Shown here piece after piece: positions 45,301 to 47,500 of a stretch of DNA of 47,500 nt. Source of the stretch: Symbiodinium natans (Eukaryota; Sar; Dinophyceae; Suessiales; Symbiodiniaceae); NCBI GenBank assembly GCA_905221605.1, contig CAJNDS010002725.1, forward strand, positions 225,294 through 272,793, written 5' to 3'. Position 1 is the stretch's first letter. The number at the start of each line of letters is the position of its first letter. The notes under the pieces were generated by a model. It did no database searches. It saw only the letters and a list, made by a program, of their open reading frames with translations, and was not told the origin of the DNA. A program made the position numbers and the translations under genes.

Positions 45301-46990
45301 TTTGGTGGTTCCCTGAGAACTGTGCAGACTTGGGTTTGTCAACCCTGAACTCCACACGGAGGGGTAGTTTCATGCATGCTGGCTGAGTTTTCCAGGGCTA
45401 AAGCGGCTGAGCCAACCCCCCTAAACCCTAAACCCTAAACCCTAAACCCTAAACCCTAAACCCTAAACCCTAAACCCTAAACCCTAAACCCTAAACCCCC
45501 CTAAAAAGGTTAAACTGGTGCCTGGCTTCCATCCTTAGGCAGGTGCAAGTCCACGTGCTTGCAGAAGTCGTCCACCTTGCTCTGCCTGCAACTGACGCTC
45601 GTTTAATATAGCTTTTTTTTTTTTTTTTTTGGGGGGGGGGTTCTTATAGTATAATTACAAAGTAATCAGAAGGGAATATTATTAGACATGATTCCGACCA
45701 CTTTTTGTATGCTTTTGCATCCAGGAGCCCTCTGGCGTCCTTGCAACAGGACCCTCCTCCCAGAAACAAAGTGCATTTTGTCTTGATTCCGCGTGTAAAC
45801 TTAACCACAAACCTGAACCCTAAACCCCAAGCCCTTAGACTCCCAAGCCCTTCGATCCTGGTCCAAAACCCTTTTGGCTTGTTGCATCTGAGCAACCCGA
45901 AACCTCTCTGAACCCTAAGCCTAGCATTGTCCTTTAAGACCCTCTGAAAATATTCCTAAATATCATCCTCTTAAACCCAATAAGGGGGTTTACAAAAAAA
46001 ACAGGGGACCCCGAATAGAAACCCCCAAAGAGTAGGATTACCTTATACTAAGAACCCTAATAACGCATCCCAAATTTCGGAAACACCTAGAAGGGAAAGT
46101 ACGACATGTCCCAAGGGGCTACACAGAAGCCCTGCCAGAGCCACTCACCCAAAACCCTAAGTACCTATATGGGGGGGACACTTACCCAAACCATGATAGT
46201 AATTCCTGTGATAGAGACCCTACTTTCTACAATAGAGGGCCCTAAACGTATAGAGCTCTTAAGGACCCTACTCTCTACTATGCTAAGCTACTGAGGACCC
46301 TTTGGGTCAGGGGCTCAGGGCCAAAGGCAGCCAAGGCGGCAAGGAGGAGAAATGCCGAGGCAAGCCGCTGGCCCGGATCGTCAGGCCGATCTTCCTTTGT
46401 TCGGCGGTCTTTGTTTGTATACGTATCCATTGAAAGATGCGAGACAAGAACAGCAACACAGCAACACAGCAACATGTGCATGCAAAGGTGCGCAAAAAAA
46501 ACAGCAGCGCCAGAAAAAAAAAAAAAAGAAAAAAGATAGAACACAAAGCATTGATGAACTACATGATGGACTACACATGTGCAAGAGGGGTTAGGGGAAG
46601 AGTTGTTCAGGCTAACCCTCTGAACAAAATGCTCCTAAGCATGATCTTCCTCTAACCCAAATAAAGGGAGATATGAAATAATCCCAAGGGCCTGCCCAAG
46701 TTGTAAGTGTAGGGATTTCGGGACCCACCACACCCAGGGAACCAAAGACAGAAACCTCCGAGGCATGCTCTTGCAATAGCAAGGGAAACACCTACTCATA
46801 ACCCCAAGTATCACTAACCCTCAAGGCTGGTAATTACCCTAAACCCGAAACCCTAAACCCCAAACCCCAAACCCTAAACCCCAAACCCCAAACCCTAAAC
46901 CCTAAACCCTAAACCCCCAAAGCCCGAAACTTGCGTGGCCGGCGGCGGGGTCATGGCGGAGGCACTGAGACGCCGGACGACGGAGGCCAT
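20877..46990 (-). CDS. APS/PAPS reductase - ATP sulfurylase fusion gene, about 33 exons
   Basis: Two enzymes of sulfate assimilation in one chain of about 660 residues, assembled by eye from exons that join in one frame. The N-terminal half is an APS/PAPS reductase: DTLHLFPT, KVEPFQRALE, ITGRRMDQ, NPMANFSWQDI and the catalytic-type motif KTECGIH. The cysteine pairs that bind the 4Fe-4S cluster in plant-type APS reductases are not seen (FVSKVEP where CC is expected), so it resembles the cluster-free type. The C-terminal half is ATP sulfurylase: PHGGSLVDL, GAFSPLTGFM, the nucleotide-binding QNRNPIHRAH, MAGPREAIQHMIIRKNYG, GRDMAGTKSTIDGEDFYG and LSGTEFRRRL. Together they would turn sulfate into APS and then sulfite. 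Start at 46990; stop TAG at 20877-20879 inside a TTTAGGG unit. The N-terminus (MASVVRRLSASAM) is Arg/Ser/Ala-rich without a hydrophobic signal peptide, so location is open. Donors are mostly GC or GA. Exon coordinates are separate entries. Confidence 0.88.
20990..21715 (-). other. Intron 32 with telomeric arrays at both ends
   Basis: On the sense strand, TTTAGGG-type repeats lie near the donor (21595-21702) and CCCTAAA near the acceptor (21003-21150). The middle (21151-21594) is unique DNA without coding signal. Confidence 0.8.
21716..21770 (-). CDS. Sulfate gene exon 32
   Basis: Encodes VYVGPEEGYVQESIAKSK, the segment before the LSGTEF motif of ATP sulfurylase. Acceptor AG|GT, donor GC, phase 1 into exon 33. 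GGCTAC is shared across both boundaries. Confidence 0.85.
22078..22137 (-). CDS. Sulfate gene exon 31
   Basis: Encodes ETGKKYSSELGVTVTHYENM, following the YDAQ motif of ATP sulfurylase. Acceptor AACAG|GA, donor GC. Confidence 0.88.
22138..22273 (-). repeat. Intron 30: pure telomeric repeat with 8-bp direct repeats
   Basis: GTCTCCTG stands at 22133-22140 and 22269-22276; everything between (22141-22268) is TTTAGGG, CTTAGGG or single-indel variants. On the sense strand the intron is a CCCTAAA array with a GA donor and CAG|G acceptor, both made from the duplicated CAGGAGAC. Confidence 0.88.
22274..22319 (-). CDS. Sulfate gene exon 30
   Basis: Encodes STIDGEDFYGPYDAQ, an ATP sulfurylase hallmark after GRDMAGTK. 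Acceptor TTCAG|GA, GA donor. Confidence 0.92.
22690..22744 (-). CDS. Sulfate gene exon 29
   Basis: Encodes KNYGATHFIIGRDMAGT with the GRDMAG motif (GRDHAG in many ATP sulfurylases). Acceptor CCTAG|GA, donor GA. Confidence 0.92.
22748..22879. repeat. Intron 28 telomeric array with flanking 8-bp direct repeats
   Basis: GGATGATC stands at 22748-22755 and 22872-22879. Between them are about eleven CCCTAAA units (22756-22831) and about 40 bp of unique DNA. On the sense strand the array is TTTAGGG. Confidence 0.85.
22872..22939 (-). CDS. Sulfate gene exon 28
   Basis: Encodes WAYLPYSMKMAGPREAIQHM then II, the MAGPREA motif of ATP sulfurylase. Acceptor TTCAG|GT, donor GA; the split Arg codon joins to KNYG. 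Confidence 0.92.
23113..23159 (-). CDS. Sulfate gene exon 27
   Basis: Encodes ALKTETEKEYPMLLS. Acceptor CTCAG|GC. Its donor, AGCGA|GC, is chosen by frame; an alternative a few bases on is possible. Confidence 0.75.
23376..23401 (-). CDS. Sulfate gene exon 26 (26-nt micro-exon)
   Basis: Encodes LVRIQTYE, fitting between PGDIDG and ALKTE as in the RVRCYEAL region of ATP sulfurylases. Acceptor GCAG|GC, donor GC. Without it the domain has a gap. Confidence 0.8.
23962..24032 (-). CDS. Sulfate gene exon 25
   Basis: Encodes KDSVLLVHPTCGPTQPGDID, matching the HPVVG-TKPGDI segment of ATP sulfurylase. Acceptor AAAAG|GA, donor GC. Confidence 0.92.
24419..24483 (-). CDS. Sulfate gene exon 24 (nucleotide-binding motif)
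   Basis: Encodes VVAFQNRNPIHRAHFELLIC, the QxRNPxHRAH signature. The acceptor is the end of an AAG run; GA donor. Confidence 0.95.
24484..25230 (-). other. Intron 23, C-rich degenerate repeats
   Basis: Contains CCCTAAA-type units at 24511-24605 and a C/A-rich tract at 24920-25225 including 14 C. It is an exception to the usual array orientation at its acceptor. The middle is unique and non-coding. Confidence 0.7.
25231..25291 (-). CDS. Sulfate gene exon 23
   Basis: Encodes FGYPTQTPAEVRATLPENKQ, the QTPAEVR segment before the nucleotide-binding motif. Acceptor CAAG|GT, donor GC. Confidence 0.9.
25292..26229 (-). other. Intron 22
   Basis: Degenerate TTTAGGG on the plus strand near 25335-25420 and CCCTAAA at 26125-26205, i.e. 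the usual inverted arrangement. About 700 bp of unique DNA lies between, with no coding signal seen. Confidence 0.75.
26230..26285 (-). CDS. Sulfate gene exon 22
   Basis: Encodes EIGKYYIGGKIHGFELPK, the YxGGKI segment of ATP sulfurylase. Donor CG|GC gives KRFGYP with exon 23. The acceptor GGAG|GA is chosen by frame. Confidence 0.85.
26507..26580. repeat. Homogenised variant array CCTAAAG
   Basis: About ten CCTAAAG units, with one CCCTAAAG-type unit inside. The complementary variant, CTTTAGG, is amplified separately at 37612-37690. Confidence 0.85.
27281..27328. repeat. Poly-C tract (about 48 C)
   Basis: Uninterrupted C run. Length may be affected by sequencing or assembly. It produces a spurious polyglycine frame on the minus strand. 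Confidence 0.9.
27418..27535. repeat. (GAATAT)n and (AT)n microsatellite
   Basis: Tandem ATGAAT units run into pure AT dinucleotides and TATA/CTCT variants. Confidence 0.92.
27620..27668 (-). CDS. Sulfate gene exon 21
   Basis: Encodes NVAVLEASSIWKANKA, matching the LAVLEVxDIYKPDKA region. Acceptor GCAG|GA. GCGGAG occurs at both intron ends, so the exact donor is ambiguous by up to six bases. Confidence 0.85.
27832..27869 (-). CDS. Sulfate gene exon 20
   Basis: Encodes VDGIKQGDNLLLK, the IKPGD-like turn before exon 21. Acceptor CCGAG|GT; a GT donor within AAGTGG keeps frame. Confidence 0.8.
28272..28331 (-). CDS. Sulfate gene exon 19
   Basis: Encodes DMRLPEKQLFGLPVTFDLPE, matching the DMRLxxGxLWPIPI segment of ATP sulfurylases. 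Acceptor CAAG|GA, donor GC. Confidence 0.92.
28705..28742 (-). CDS. Sulfate gene exon 18
   Basis: Encodes FMEETAYNSVVK, directly continuing SPLTG of exon 17 to give the SPLTGFM motif. Acceptor AACAG|GC, donor GA. Confidence 0.93.
28796..28800. repeat. Target-site duplication TAGGG, left (element 2)
   Basis: TAGGG at 28796-28800 and 36849-36853, both inside TTTAGGG repeats. The repetitive target makes the exact edge ambiguous by a base or so. Confidence 0.65.
28801..29056 (+). repeat. 5' LTR of element 2
   Basis: Begins TGTTAAACCGACAGG and ends TTTCACAT. Identical to 36593-36848. Confidence 0.93.
29057..29070 (+). promoter_or_regulatory. tRNA primer-binding site, element 2
   Basis: TGGTAGCGGAGCCC directly follows the LTR. 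It is nearly the same as in element 1, implying the same primer tRNA, probably initiator methionine. Confidence 0.75.
29148..36563 (+). CDS. Copia Gag-Pol polyprotein, element 2
   Basis: A 2471-residue polyprotein. Seen in order: Gag with CCHC knuckle C339-C352; protease with canonical D497-T-G; a low-complexity Gly/Arg-rich part (about 700-910) overlapping a better-looking +1 frame; a degenerate methyltransferase-like domain (about 955-1110); integrase zinc motif (HNNLGH, CSTC) and D1463, D1521, E1557 (DD35E). RT has D2020 and HVDD with D2116/D2117; RNase H has SDASFA, LSAE, TDCKSAYD and LADCLTK. All catalytic acids look intact. It has neither the hydrophobic segment nor the QT repeats of element 1. 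Gag uses G/C-ending codons, whereas most of pol has more A/T at third positions. Confidence 0.95.
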   Translation: MAQASEGTAEAAAGATGGVSHLPWQQVPKFTPGVTSVDEYSQRLRFLKELWPAEHLSLLAPRAALLVEGAAFQKVSRIKPEQLRGPDGVKYLVESLGGSWGKTTVEERYHFFEQAIFQTQQKADESNDSYIARHDAFFEELLSRGVTLEEIRAYVLLRHSLLAPEDKKRVIVEAKGDLKYQETVRAVRLLGSKFFTDFQNRSGPGNAKAMDRSKVYDIHMTTDDDTFEEVHMAMGQDEDLSDELILAHFLEANDEDAIYITEFEDQIVEAVQESELAPVFASYQEARQKLRDKAKSRGFWPIKGKMKGKGQSGKRGKGYGSWDGGRRRSLADRIANSNCKQCGAKGHWKRECPKNDAKPEATLFAQIQPTDPFQSEVLQTLPDSEPFNIDEDDSAWTQRGVSTGTGNTGVIQDFGETCFMVAPKVGPSLSLESCLARRLLMIHRTCRTPSCAPPGASSEAQGPATAPKQAVLRRSKPSPIIPEAILVATVGTEGVLDTGASRTVLGDQRVREVISGLAAECRGRVRKIASDVTFRFGNSGTLTSKFALLLPTSEDTWVRVEVIPGNTPLLISNRLLRDLDAVIHVKEGYLMLGGSRRVDLRWDERGLSIVNLSDLLHVGDRKAPVYVVDSLGAHPRPEASSGTPANSPVPSPPEDVSVPPESAKQRFQEPQNTTRQPELKQTARIFEYPSPSPSGFQPSDAHLSQAVREEAPREDARGQSGRTSLRGGGCALGRGTADHGKVLGGGSCPPTGDCESSGMGPSGDRGWQAQRKESRENVRDRPVLLDPHGSEVFSQQPMGTVVQELCPDATEADGQDGAGEVHDQGGGKEHQVPGSSRHGRRGERWVEALLAGCHIPHSCTEPGQQEEQSAGGKLADAHCHVAGGDHDAPGRARKRADEASGDRRCRQGVRVDPSMETDASNQGRHGKVQQMCAQIDKYILQIEEQLGDAVRNSVCQYRLPSLDVIEIGSGAICAAVQRCGGRALTLSPAKLGSARGMYDRLWKLISMYEPTHLWLDLQQPWNHKTDKGKKTPWPGQFLLDLYRYQTERGKHIHFLCGQGFFEQMAPQLQEVQQGTLRMIHELEVGDTPPGNNHLRKATTLYTTSRRLQQSVDTRFQTAGPDPSGRSNRMFPRERRLAKRVALHLGQDLGFPLPLEELLFNVEKRGVSNSDITAAQQVLKRRRLFGKQPGPTISGSEAPRISWDTVFRDVNARVPKGGKVGFSEGDPVVQQVQALLPQIVVQHVVCCRGTNRIQPPCVEGMPRDMPLRQTVVVKRVGGEIAMDGEIEDWSQVPRYKQMRKGIPAKLSLTAYGMSPERLRSFRGLRAEEARNQQMPLRVDQNPEAPQNPENTSTTTDVPTTRSDAEDGPLIQGYPPRSVPRHGPGYFALGESEKRELVRLHNNLGHPCTETFVRFLQERKAEPALIQGARDYSCSTCLETVPTQKLARPATIHTHRDFNDTIGMDVAYWTNSGGKKFLFTHIVDEGTLFQQASGVGRTPEEQWEFLSDHWFQWAGPCQTLYVDPAGEYNSDYWRLKLQTVGVCTNVSAGEAHWQLGRTEAHGRILKSMLSKMDHEEPILNDEGFRRCLRAAVQAKNSLSRVRGFTPEQAVLGKLSRLPASLISDNSATCHALADSDLPEGVSFRRDLQRREQARVAFIHADNDNSYRRALLRRSRHPCERYEPGDWVLYWRRHKAGSRAEQGRWYGPGQVICGDSKVVWVSHCGQLIRAAPEQLRSASLREWQGVLGKTSAESSQGAVGQGVRRVVDLAVLGGTPSRAEVESQGEVPQDVPEPLGPIAPEGVAGIEAGGTVPEVPEENAEGEQPEMEVSPVPSVGLETDMVDASNIPVPEDDEDDLLFGDSECFFAHPTQSQAWEISLHETEVPFENLPTPQQALHFVMLATEARKKRVEVRLRDLNEGERQQFVEAKGKEIRAWLDHRTVRKVAAGTLDDSQLMRCRWLLTWKGPEKDGGPKRAKARLVVLGFEDPDIADIPNDAPTLGKDARQLILQKVASNRWKLINFDVSTAFLQGEGDGRKLGIRPPEELRRALNMQAQEQCQLEGGAYGRIDAPFLWFQTFKKTLEELGFVQSPFDACAFSLVSQRADGSAQVHGVLGIHVDDGIGGGDEYFRRVIDRLRGIYSFGSYDEGEFTFTGIRFRQWDDGSIEMDQERYIEKIVPIHVSRERRVNPTAMLNPEELKELRRLNGSLQYAAVHSRPDLAAKVGYLQTRVNKGQVQHLLEANRVLQEAKAHPISLMVVPIQEQHVTFCTFSDASFATSKDHNSYQGTLVVATDWRMLANCEAVIIPVAWSSKKISRVVRSTLSAEVVSLCGSVDRMSWIRLFWEWFKNPAVDIAHPEEVLSHAPQASLVTDCKSAYDIATKTAVPTCSELRTQLECLLLRERLQENCKMRWVHSKAMLADCLTKVMDSSELRRHLREGYYALFDEQKVLENRAGQRQSLQWLRQNSTGVSPEHK
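31246..31875 (+). CDS. Internal +1-frame ORF within element 2 (209 codons)
   Basis: From ATG 31246 to TGA 31873-31875, one frame ahead of the polyprotein. Codons are mostly C/G-ending and the product looks like a real protein: basic and acidic helices, then WGQVVIAAGKHKGKSHEKTF, which resembles the short 'G-K-x-K-G-K-T-[FY]' module of ExoX-like C-terminal domains. The polyprotein frame over the same bases is Gly/Arg/Pro-rich. Explanations: true overlapping gene, two compensating frameshifts, or frameshift translation. An in-frame upstream ATG exists at 31027. Confidence 0.6.
   Translation: MPTSVKQSVKKLQEKMPEVNLDEPLSAEEDVHLAEEQLTMVKYLEVEVVRPPGIANLREWGQVVIAAGKHKGKSHEKTFETDLSYSILMARKSSLSSPWALSFKNYALMRLKQMAKTEQARSTTKAEAKNIKSQGPAVMDGEESDGWKLCSPDATSHTAAPSRGSKRNSPPGASSQMPIAMSPEEIMTRRAVLERELTRLREIEDADKE
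32010..32480 (+). other. Degenerate methyltransferase-like domain in element 2 polyprotein
   Basis: IEIGSGAI (965-972) sits where motif I would be and LWLDLQQPWN (1013-1022) where the P-x-C loop would be, but with no cysteine. Then comes a helical R-Y-Q-T-E-R-G-K-H stretch. Position between protease and integrase matches element 1. Likely inactive if it is homologous. Confidence 0.5.
36564..36592 (+). other. 3' end of element 2, no clear polypurine tract
   Basis: After the stop come GAAGA, the palindrome AACTTAAAAAGTT and GGTTTTCGATGAG before the LTR. As in element 1, a small palindrome follows the stop and no clean purine run precedes the LTR. Confidence 0.5.
36593..36848 (+). repeat. 3' LTR of element 2
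   Basis: Identical to 28801-29056. It is followed by TAGGGTTTAGGG. Confidence 0.93.
37252..37300 (-). CDS. Sulfate gene exon 17
   Basis: Encodes ACDVFCLLSGAFSPLT, the GGFSPLTG motif of ATP sulfurylase. Acceptor CGCAG|GC, donor GC. Confidence 0.94.
37370..37493. mobile_element. MITE-like element, copy 3
   Basis: Starts TACAAGG and ends CCTTGTA. It shares CCCTAGCTATAA, GGGTTATAAG and AGTAAGGGGGCCCC with copy 2. Non-coding, inside intron 16. Confidence 0.7.
37612..37690. repeat. Homogenised variant array CTTTAGG
   Basis: About eleven perfect CTTTAGG units directly follow a canonical TTTAGGG array. Confidence 0.92.
38370..38435 (-). CDS. Sulfate gene exon 16
   Basis: Encodes DAATIQSLTSSAVKTIELNE then RQ. 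Acceptor AACAG|GA, donor GC. It leads into ACDVFCLL as in the L-x-x-R-Q-x-x-D-L-E-L-L region of ATP sulfurylases. Confidence 0.88.
39011..39065 (-). CDS. Sulfate gene exon 15 (start of ATP sulfurylase domain)
   Basis: Encodes TTFAGAPHGGSLVDLMVK with the PHGG motif near the ATP sulfurylase N-terminus. It directly follows the reductase C-terminus, so the fusion junction is here. GC donor. Confidence 0.9.
39503..39594 (-). CDS. Sulfate gene exon 14 (reductase catalytic C-terminus)
   Basis: Encodes ESERAGRFVRQAKTECGIH, the ECG(L/I)H motif with the catalytic cysteine of APS/PAPS reductases. Acceptor CCGAG|GT; a GT donor fits with one-base ambiguity. Confidence 0.93.
39595..40514 (-). other. Intron 13
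   Basis: A long clean CCCTAAA array (40376-40490) lies by the donor, TTTAGGG-like repeats lie by the acceptor (39617-39730), and an imperfect inverted-repeat element lies at 40181-40302. No coding signal seen. Confidence 0.8.
40181..40302. mobile_element. Possible MITE with imperfect TIR
   Basis: TAGGATTAGGGGGACCCTT near the left end is mirrored by AAGGGTCCCCCTTATCCTA at the right. No clear target duplication was identified. Confidence 0.4.
40515..40628 (-). CDS. Sulfate gene exon 13
   Basis: Thirty-eight codons, VDLGKPFWRCSEAEI through VTYVFKSFGDMHTTVP. Acceptor GCAG|GT, donor GC. It lies between the VPVN and ECGIH parts of the reductase; the cysteine pair expected in cluster-binding enzymes is absent. 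Confidence 0.82.
41158..41256 (-). CDS. Sulfate gene exon 12
   Basis: Encodes EGVPVNAGHNWAFRCDAPIE and on to DLPWTK. VPVN matches the reductase segment after DVWxY. Acceptor CCAG|GA, donor GC. Confidence 0.85.
41566..41732. mobile_element. MITE-like element abutting an exon
   Basis: Perfect 11-bp TIR CTACTAGTTGC, with TCCT at 41562-41565 and 41733-41736. An internal TATTCTTCCCTA-type block is repeated. Its right end lies three bases from exon 11, so intron 11 begins GA and then the TIR. Related to 3457-3569. Confidence 0.75.
41735..41793 (-). CDS. Sulfate gene exon 11
   Basis: Encodes TLNPMANFSWQDIIDYVDK, the NPLAxWxxxDVxxY motif of APS/PAPS reductases. The GA donor lies in the duplicated TCCT of the adjoining MITE. 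Confidence 0.9.
42221..42263 (-). CDS. Sulfate gene exon 10
   Basis: Encodes AAQRIKLDVWEDQK. Acceptor ATCAG|GC, donor GC; the split Arg codon joins TLNP. Confidence 0.87.
42264..42393 (-). repeat. Intron 9: pure telomeric repeat with 9-bp direct repeats
   Basis: CGGCCTGAT stands at 42260-42268 and 42390-42398. The 121 bp between are only CCCTAAA, CCCTAAG and close variants. Sense strand: GC donor, TTTAGGG array, ATCAG|GC acceptor. Removing one repeat and the array restores MDQAAQ without scar. Confidence 0.9.
42394..42438 (-). CDS. Sulfate gene exon 9
   Basis: Encodes ECEKDILITGRRMDQ, the ITGxRxDQ motif of APS/PAPS reductases. Acceptor GGAG|GA, donor GC. Confidence 0.92.
42436..42959. repeat. 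8-bp direct repeats flanking intron 8
   Basis: CTCCTCCA at 42436-42443 and 42952-42959. A TTTAGGG array (42444-42545) adjoins the first copy, and about 400 bp of unique DNA follow. Confidence 0.75.
42955..42981 (-). CDS. Sulfate gene exon 8 (27-nt micro-exon)
   Basis: Encodes VEPFQRALE, matching K-V-E-P-L-x-R-A-L in the reductases. Acceptor CCCAG|GT, GA donor. Confidence 0.88.
43191..43259 (-). CDS. Sulfate gene exon 7
   Basis: Encodes DEFIAKYGDCEELDSADFDF then VSK. APS reductases with a 4Fe-4S cluster have a Cys pair just before KVxPL; here it is FVSKVEP. The exon may start somewhat further upstream. Confidence 0.85.
43260..43994 (-). other. Intron 6
   Basis: Plus-strand CCCTAAA (43797-43890) lies on the donor side and TTTAGGG (43321-43440, 43577-43645) on the acceptor side, the standard inverted arrangement. 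No coding signal between. Confidence 0.8.
43995..44030 (-). CDS. Sulfate gene exon 6
   Basis: Encodes AMWKLPNGISTK. Acceptor GCAAG|GC, GA donor. It joins YAKK of exon 5 in frame. Confidence 0.8.
44272..44373 (-). CDS. Sulfate gene exon 5
   Basis: Encodes MNLVAIDTLHLFPTALECAK and on to EEKYAKK. DTxxLFPxT is the conserved sulfonucleotide-reductase motif. Donor GC; five bases into the intron is CTTAGTAGCTGAGT, the TIR of the 3457 element family. Confidence 0.92.
44522..44560 (-). CDS. Sulfate gene exon 4
   Basis: Encodes about SDMGISCLAFTQ with a canonical GT donor. The acceptor is uncertain (TCAG|AC or CCAG|CG); both keep frame. Confidence 0.6.
44561..45087 (-). other. Intron 3 or hidden further exon(s)
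   Basis: Arrays here run opposite to the usual arrangement (plus-strand CCCTAAA at 44637-44705 by exon 4, TTTAGGG at 44980-45070 by exon 3). This suggests that one or more exons between them were missed. Open minus pieces at 44590-44640 and 44870-44960 are candidates only. Confidence 0.5.
45088..45159 (-). CDS. Sulfate gene exon 3
   Basis: Encodes VVFATAWLATDNVFVALMRK then HFPE, the nucleotide-binding start of the reductase fold. Acceptor GAAG|GT; the donor is not certain. Confidence 0.8.
45421..45498. repeat. CCCTAAA array in intron 2
   Basis: Eleven near-perfect CCCTAAA units on the donor side of intron 2; TTTAGGG at 45218-45262 lies on its acceptor side. Confidence 0.93.
45534..45581 (-). 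CDS. Sulfate gene exon 2
   Basis: Encodes SKVDDFCKHVDLHLPK. Acceptor GCAG|AG or CAAG|GT a few bases later; GA donor. No conserved motif, so assignment rests on frame and codon bias. Confidence 0.65.
45582..46930 (-). other. Intron 1
   Basis: Unique AT-richer DNA with a T-run/G-run at 45610-45640, an A-rich tract near 46493-46530 and CCCTAAA/CCCCAAA repeats at 46836-46918 on the donor side. Open frames here lack codon bias. Confidence 0.65.
46931..46990 (-). CDS. Sulfate gene exon 1 with start codon
   Basis: ATG at 46990-46988; encodes MASVVRRLSASAMTPPPATQ with a GT donor. It is the first ATG after an AG|G acceptor at 47068. A second in-frame Met is at codon 13. Confidence 0.75.
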
Positions 46991-47067
46991 GGCTGCGAGG
47001 TGGACTTTGGGAGTTTCGAGAGGGGCTTCGCCTTTGATCCGTCTGTGTCTCGCAGAAAGAGCTCAAC
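46991..47067 (-). promoter_or_regulatory. 5' UTR preceded by possible splice or trans-splice acceptor
   Basis: On the sense strand a CCCTAAA array (47073-47130) runs into CCACCAG|G at 47068, then 77 bases to the ATG. This could be a 5' UTR intron end or the spliced-leader acceptor typical of dinoflagellate mRNAs. Confidence 0.5.
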
Positions 47068-47072
47068 CTGGT

Positions 47073-47130
47073 GGGTTTAGGGTTTAGGGTTTAGGGTTTA
47101 GGGTTTAGGGTTTAGGGTTTAGGGTTTAGG
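47073..47130. repeat. TTTAGGG array upstream of the sulfate gene
   Basis: Eight near-perfect TTTAGGG units. Beyond 47131 are degenerate repeats and unique DNA with no gene seen. Confidence 0.92.
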
Positions 47131-47500
47131 GGCCTTTAGGGGTTTAGGGGTTTGGGGTCGAAAGAGATTCAGGGAAGAAGATGAAGTACACCACGACTGG
47201 GTGTGATTCCACTAGGAATCTAAGACCCCCAAAAGCCATTTTGCATCTGGCCTGTCTAGGGCTAAAGCCCTGCTGAAGCAGTAAAACCCCTAAGACCCAG
47301 TTACTCTCAACCCCGACAACCTTCAAAAAACTTAGACGCCGCGCCTGTATGTATCCGCAGAGCTAAACCCTAAACCCTAAAAGCCTAAGCCCTGCTCAAG
47401 GGGGAAGGGGGGCCAGCAGGTCTTCCTACATTCATGGAATGTACATTTATCGGCTCAGTGTTTTAGGATTTGGGGGTCTAGGGTTTGGGGTTTAGGGTTT

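Noticed and set aside
1-47500. Spliced-leader RNA gene, tRNA or rRNA genes
   Set aside because: No spliced-leader sequence, cloverleaf or rRNA segment was recognised on reading both strands.

Overview
The window looks like nuclear DNA of a dinoflagellate, most likely a Symbiodiniaceae-type alga. The evidence is seen in the sequence: TTTAGGG-type repeats in both orientations occur throughout, coding pieces are GC3-rich and very short, splice donors are mostly GC or GA with AG|G acceptors, and two huge single-ORF Copia polyproteins are present. There is no bacterial-style gene organisation.

Layout. (1) 1-7.9 kb: a TTTTAGGG array, then degenerate TTTAGGG/CCCTAAA blocks separating 60-120 bp islands that read as plus-strand exons of an unrecognised gene, plus small terminal-inverted-repeat elements. 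(2) 7.9-16.2 kb: an intact Ty1/copia element (identical 197-bp LTRs, 2608-codon ORF) inserted in a CCCTAAA array. Besides Gag, protease, integrase, RT and RNase H it encodes a C5-methyltransferase-like domain, a C-terminal hydrophobic segment, and ten tandem [V/I]QT[E/D] motifs that resemble a multivalent LC8 (dynein light chain) ligand. (3) 16.2-20.8 kb: more plus-strand exon candidates, then two minus-strand ones. (4) 20.9-47.1 kb, minus strand: a gene that no ORF scan reveals. I assembled about 33 exons of 26-114 nt into one continuous frame of about 660 codons. It encodes an APS/PAPS reductase (N-terminal) fused to an ATP sulfurylase (C-terminal), i.e. two enzymes of sulfate assimilation. 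(5) 28.8-36.85 kb: a second intact Copia element (identical 256-bp LTRs, 2471-codon ORF) sits antisense inside one intron of that gene. It carries a degenerate methyltransferase-like domain and an internal +1-frame ORF.

The most unusual signal is the relation between introns and telomere-type repeats. Most introns of the sulfate gene carry TTTAGGG units near their 5' end and CCCTAAA units near their 3' end on the sense strand, so intron ends form potential telomeric inverted repeats. At least two introns are almost pure telomeric repeat flanked by 8-9 bp direct repeats, and two more have 8-bp direct repeats, as expected of recently inserted introner-like elements. Both Copia elements also landed in telomere-type arrays. 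Exon joins, enzyme assignments and repeat arithmetic were done by eye. Transcript data and homology searches were not available.
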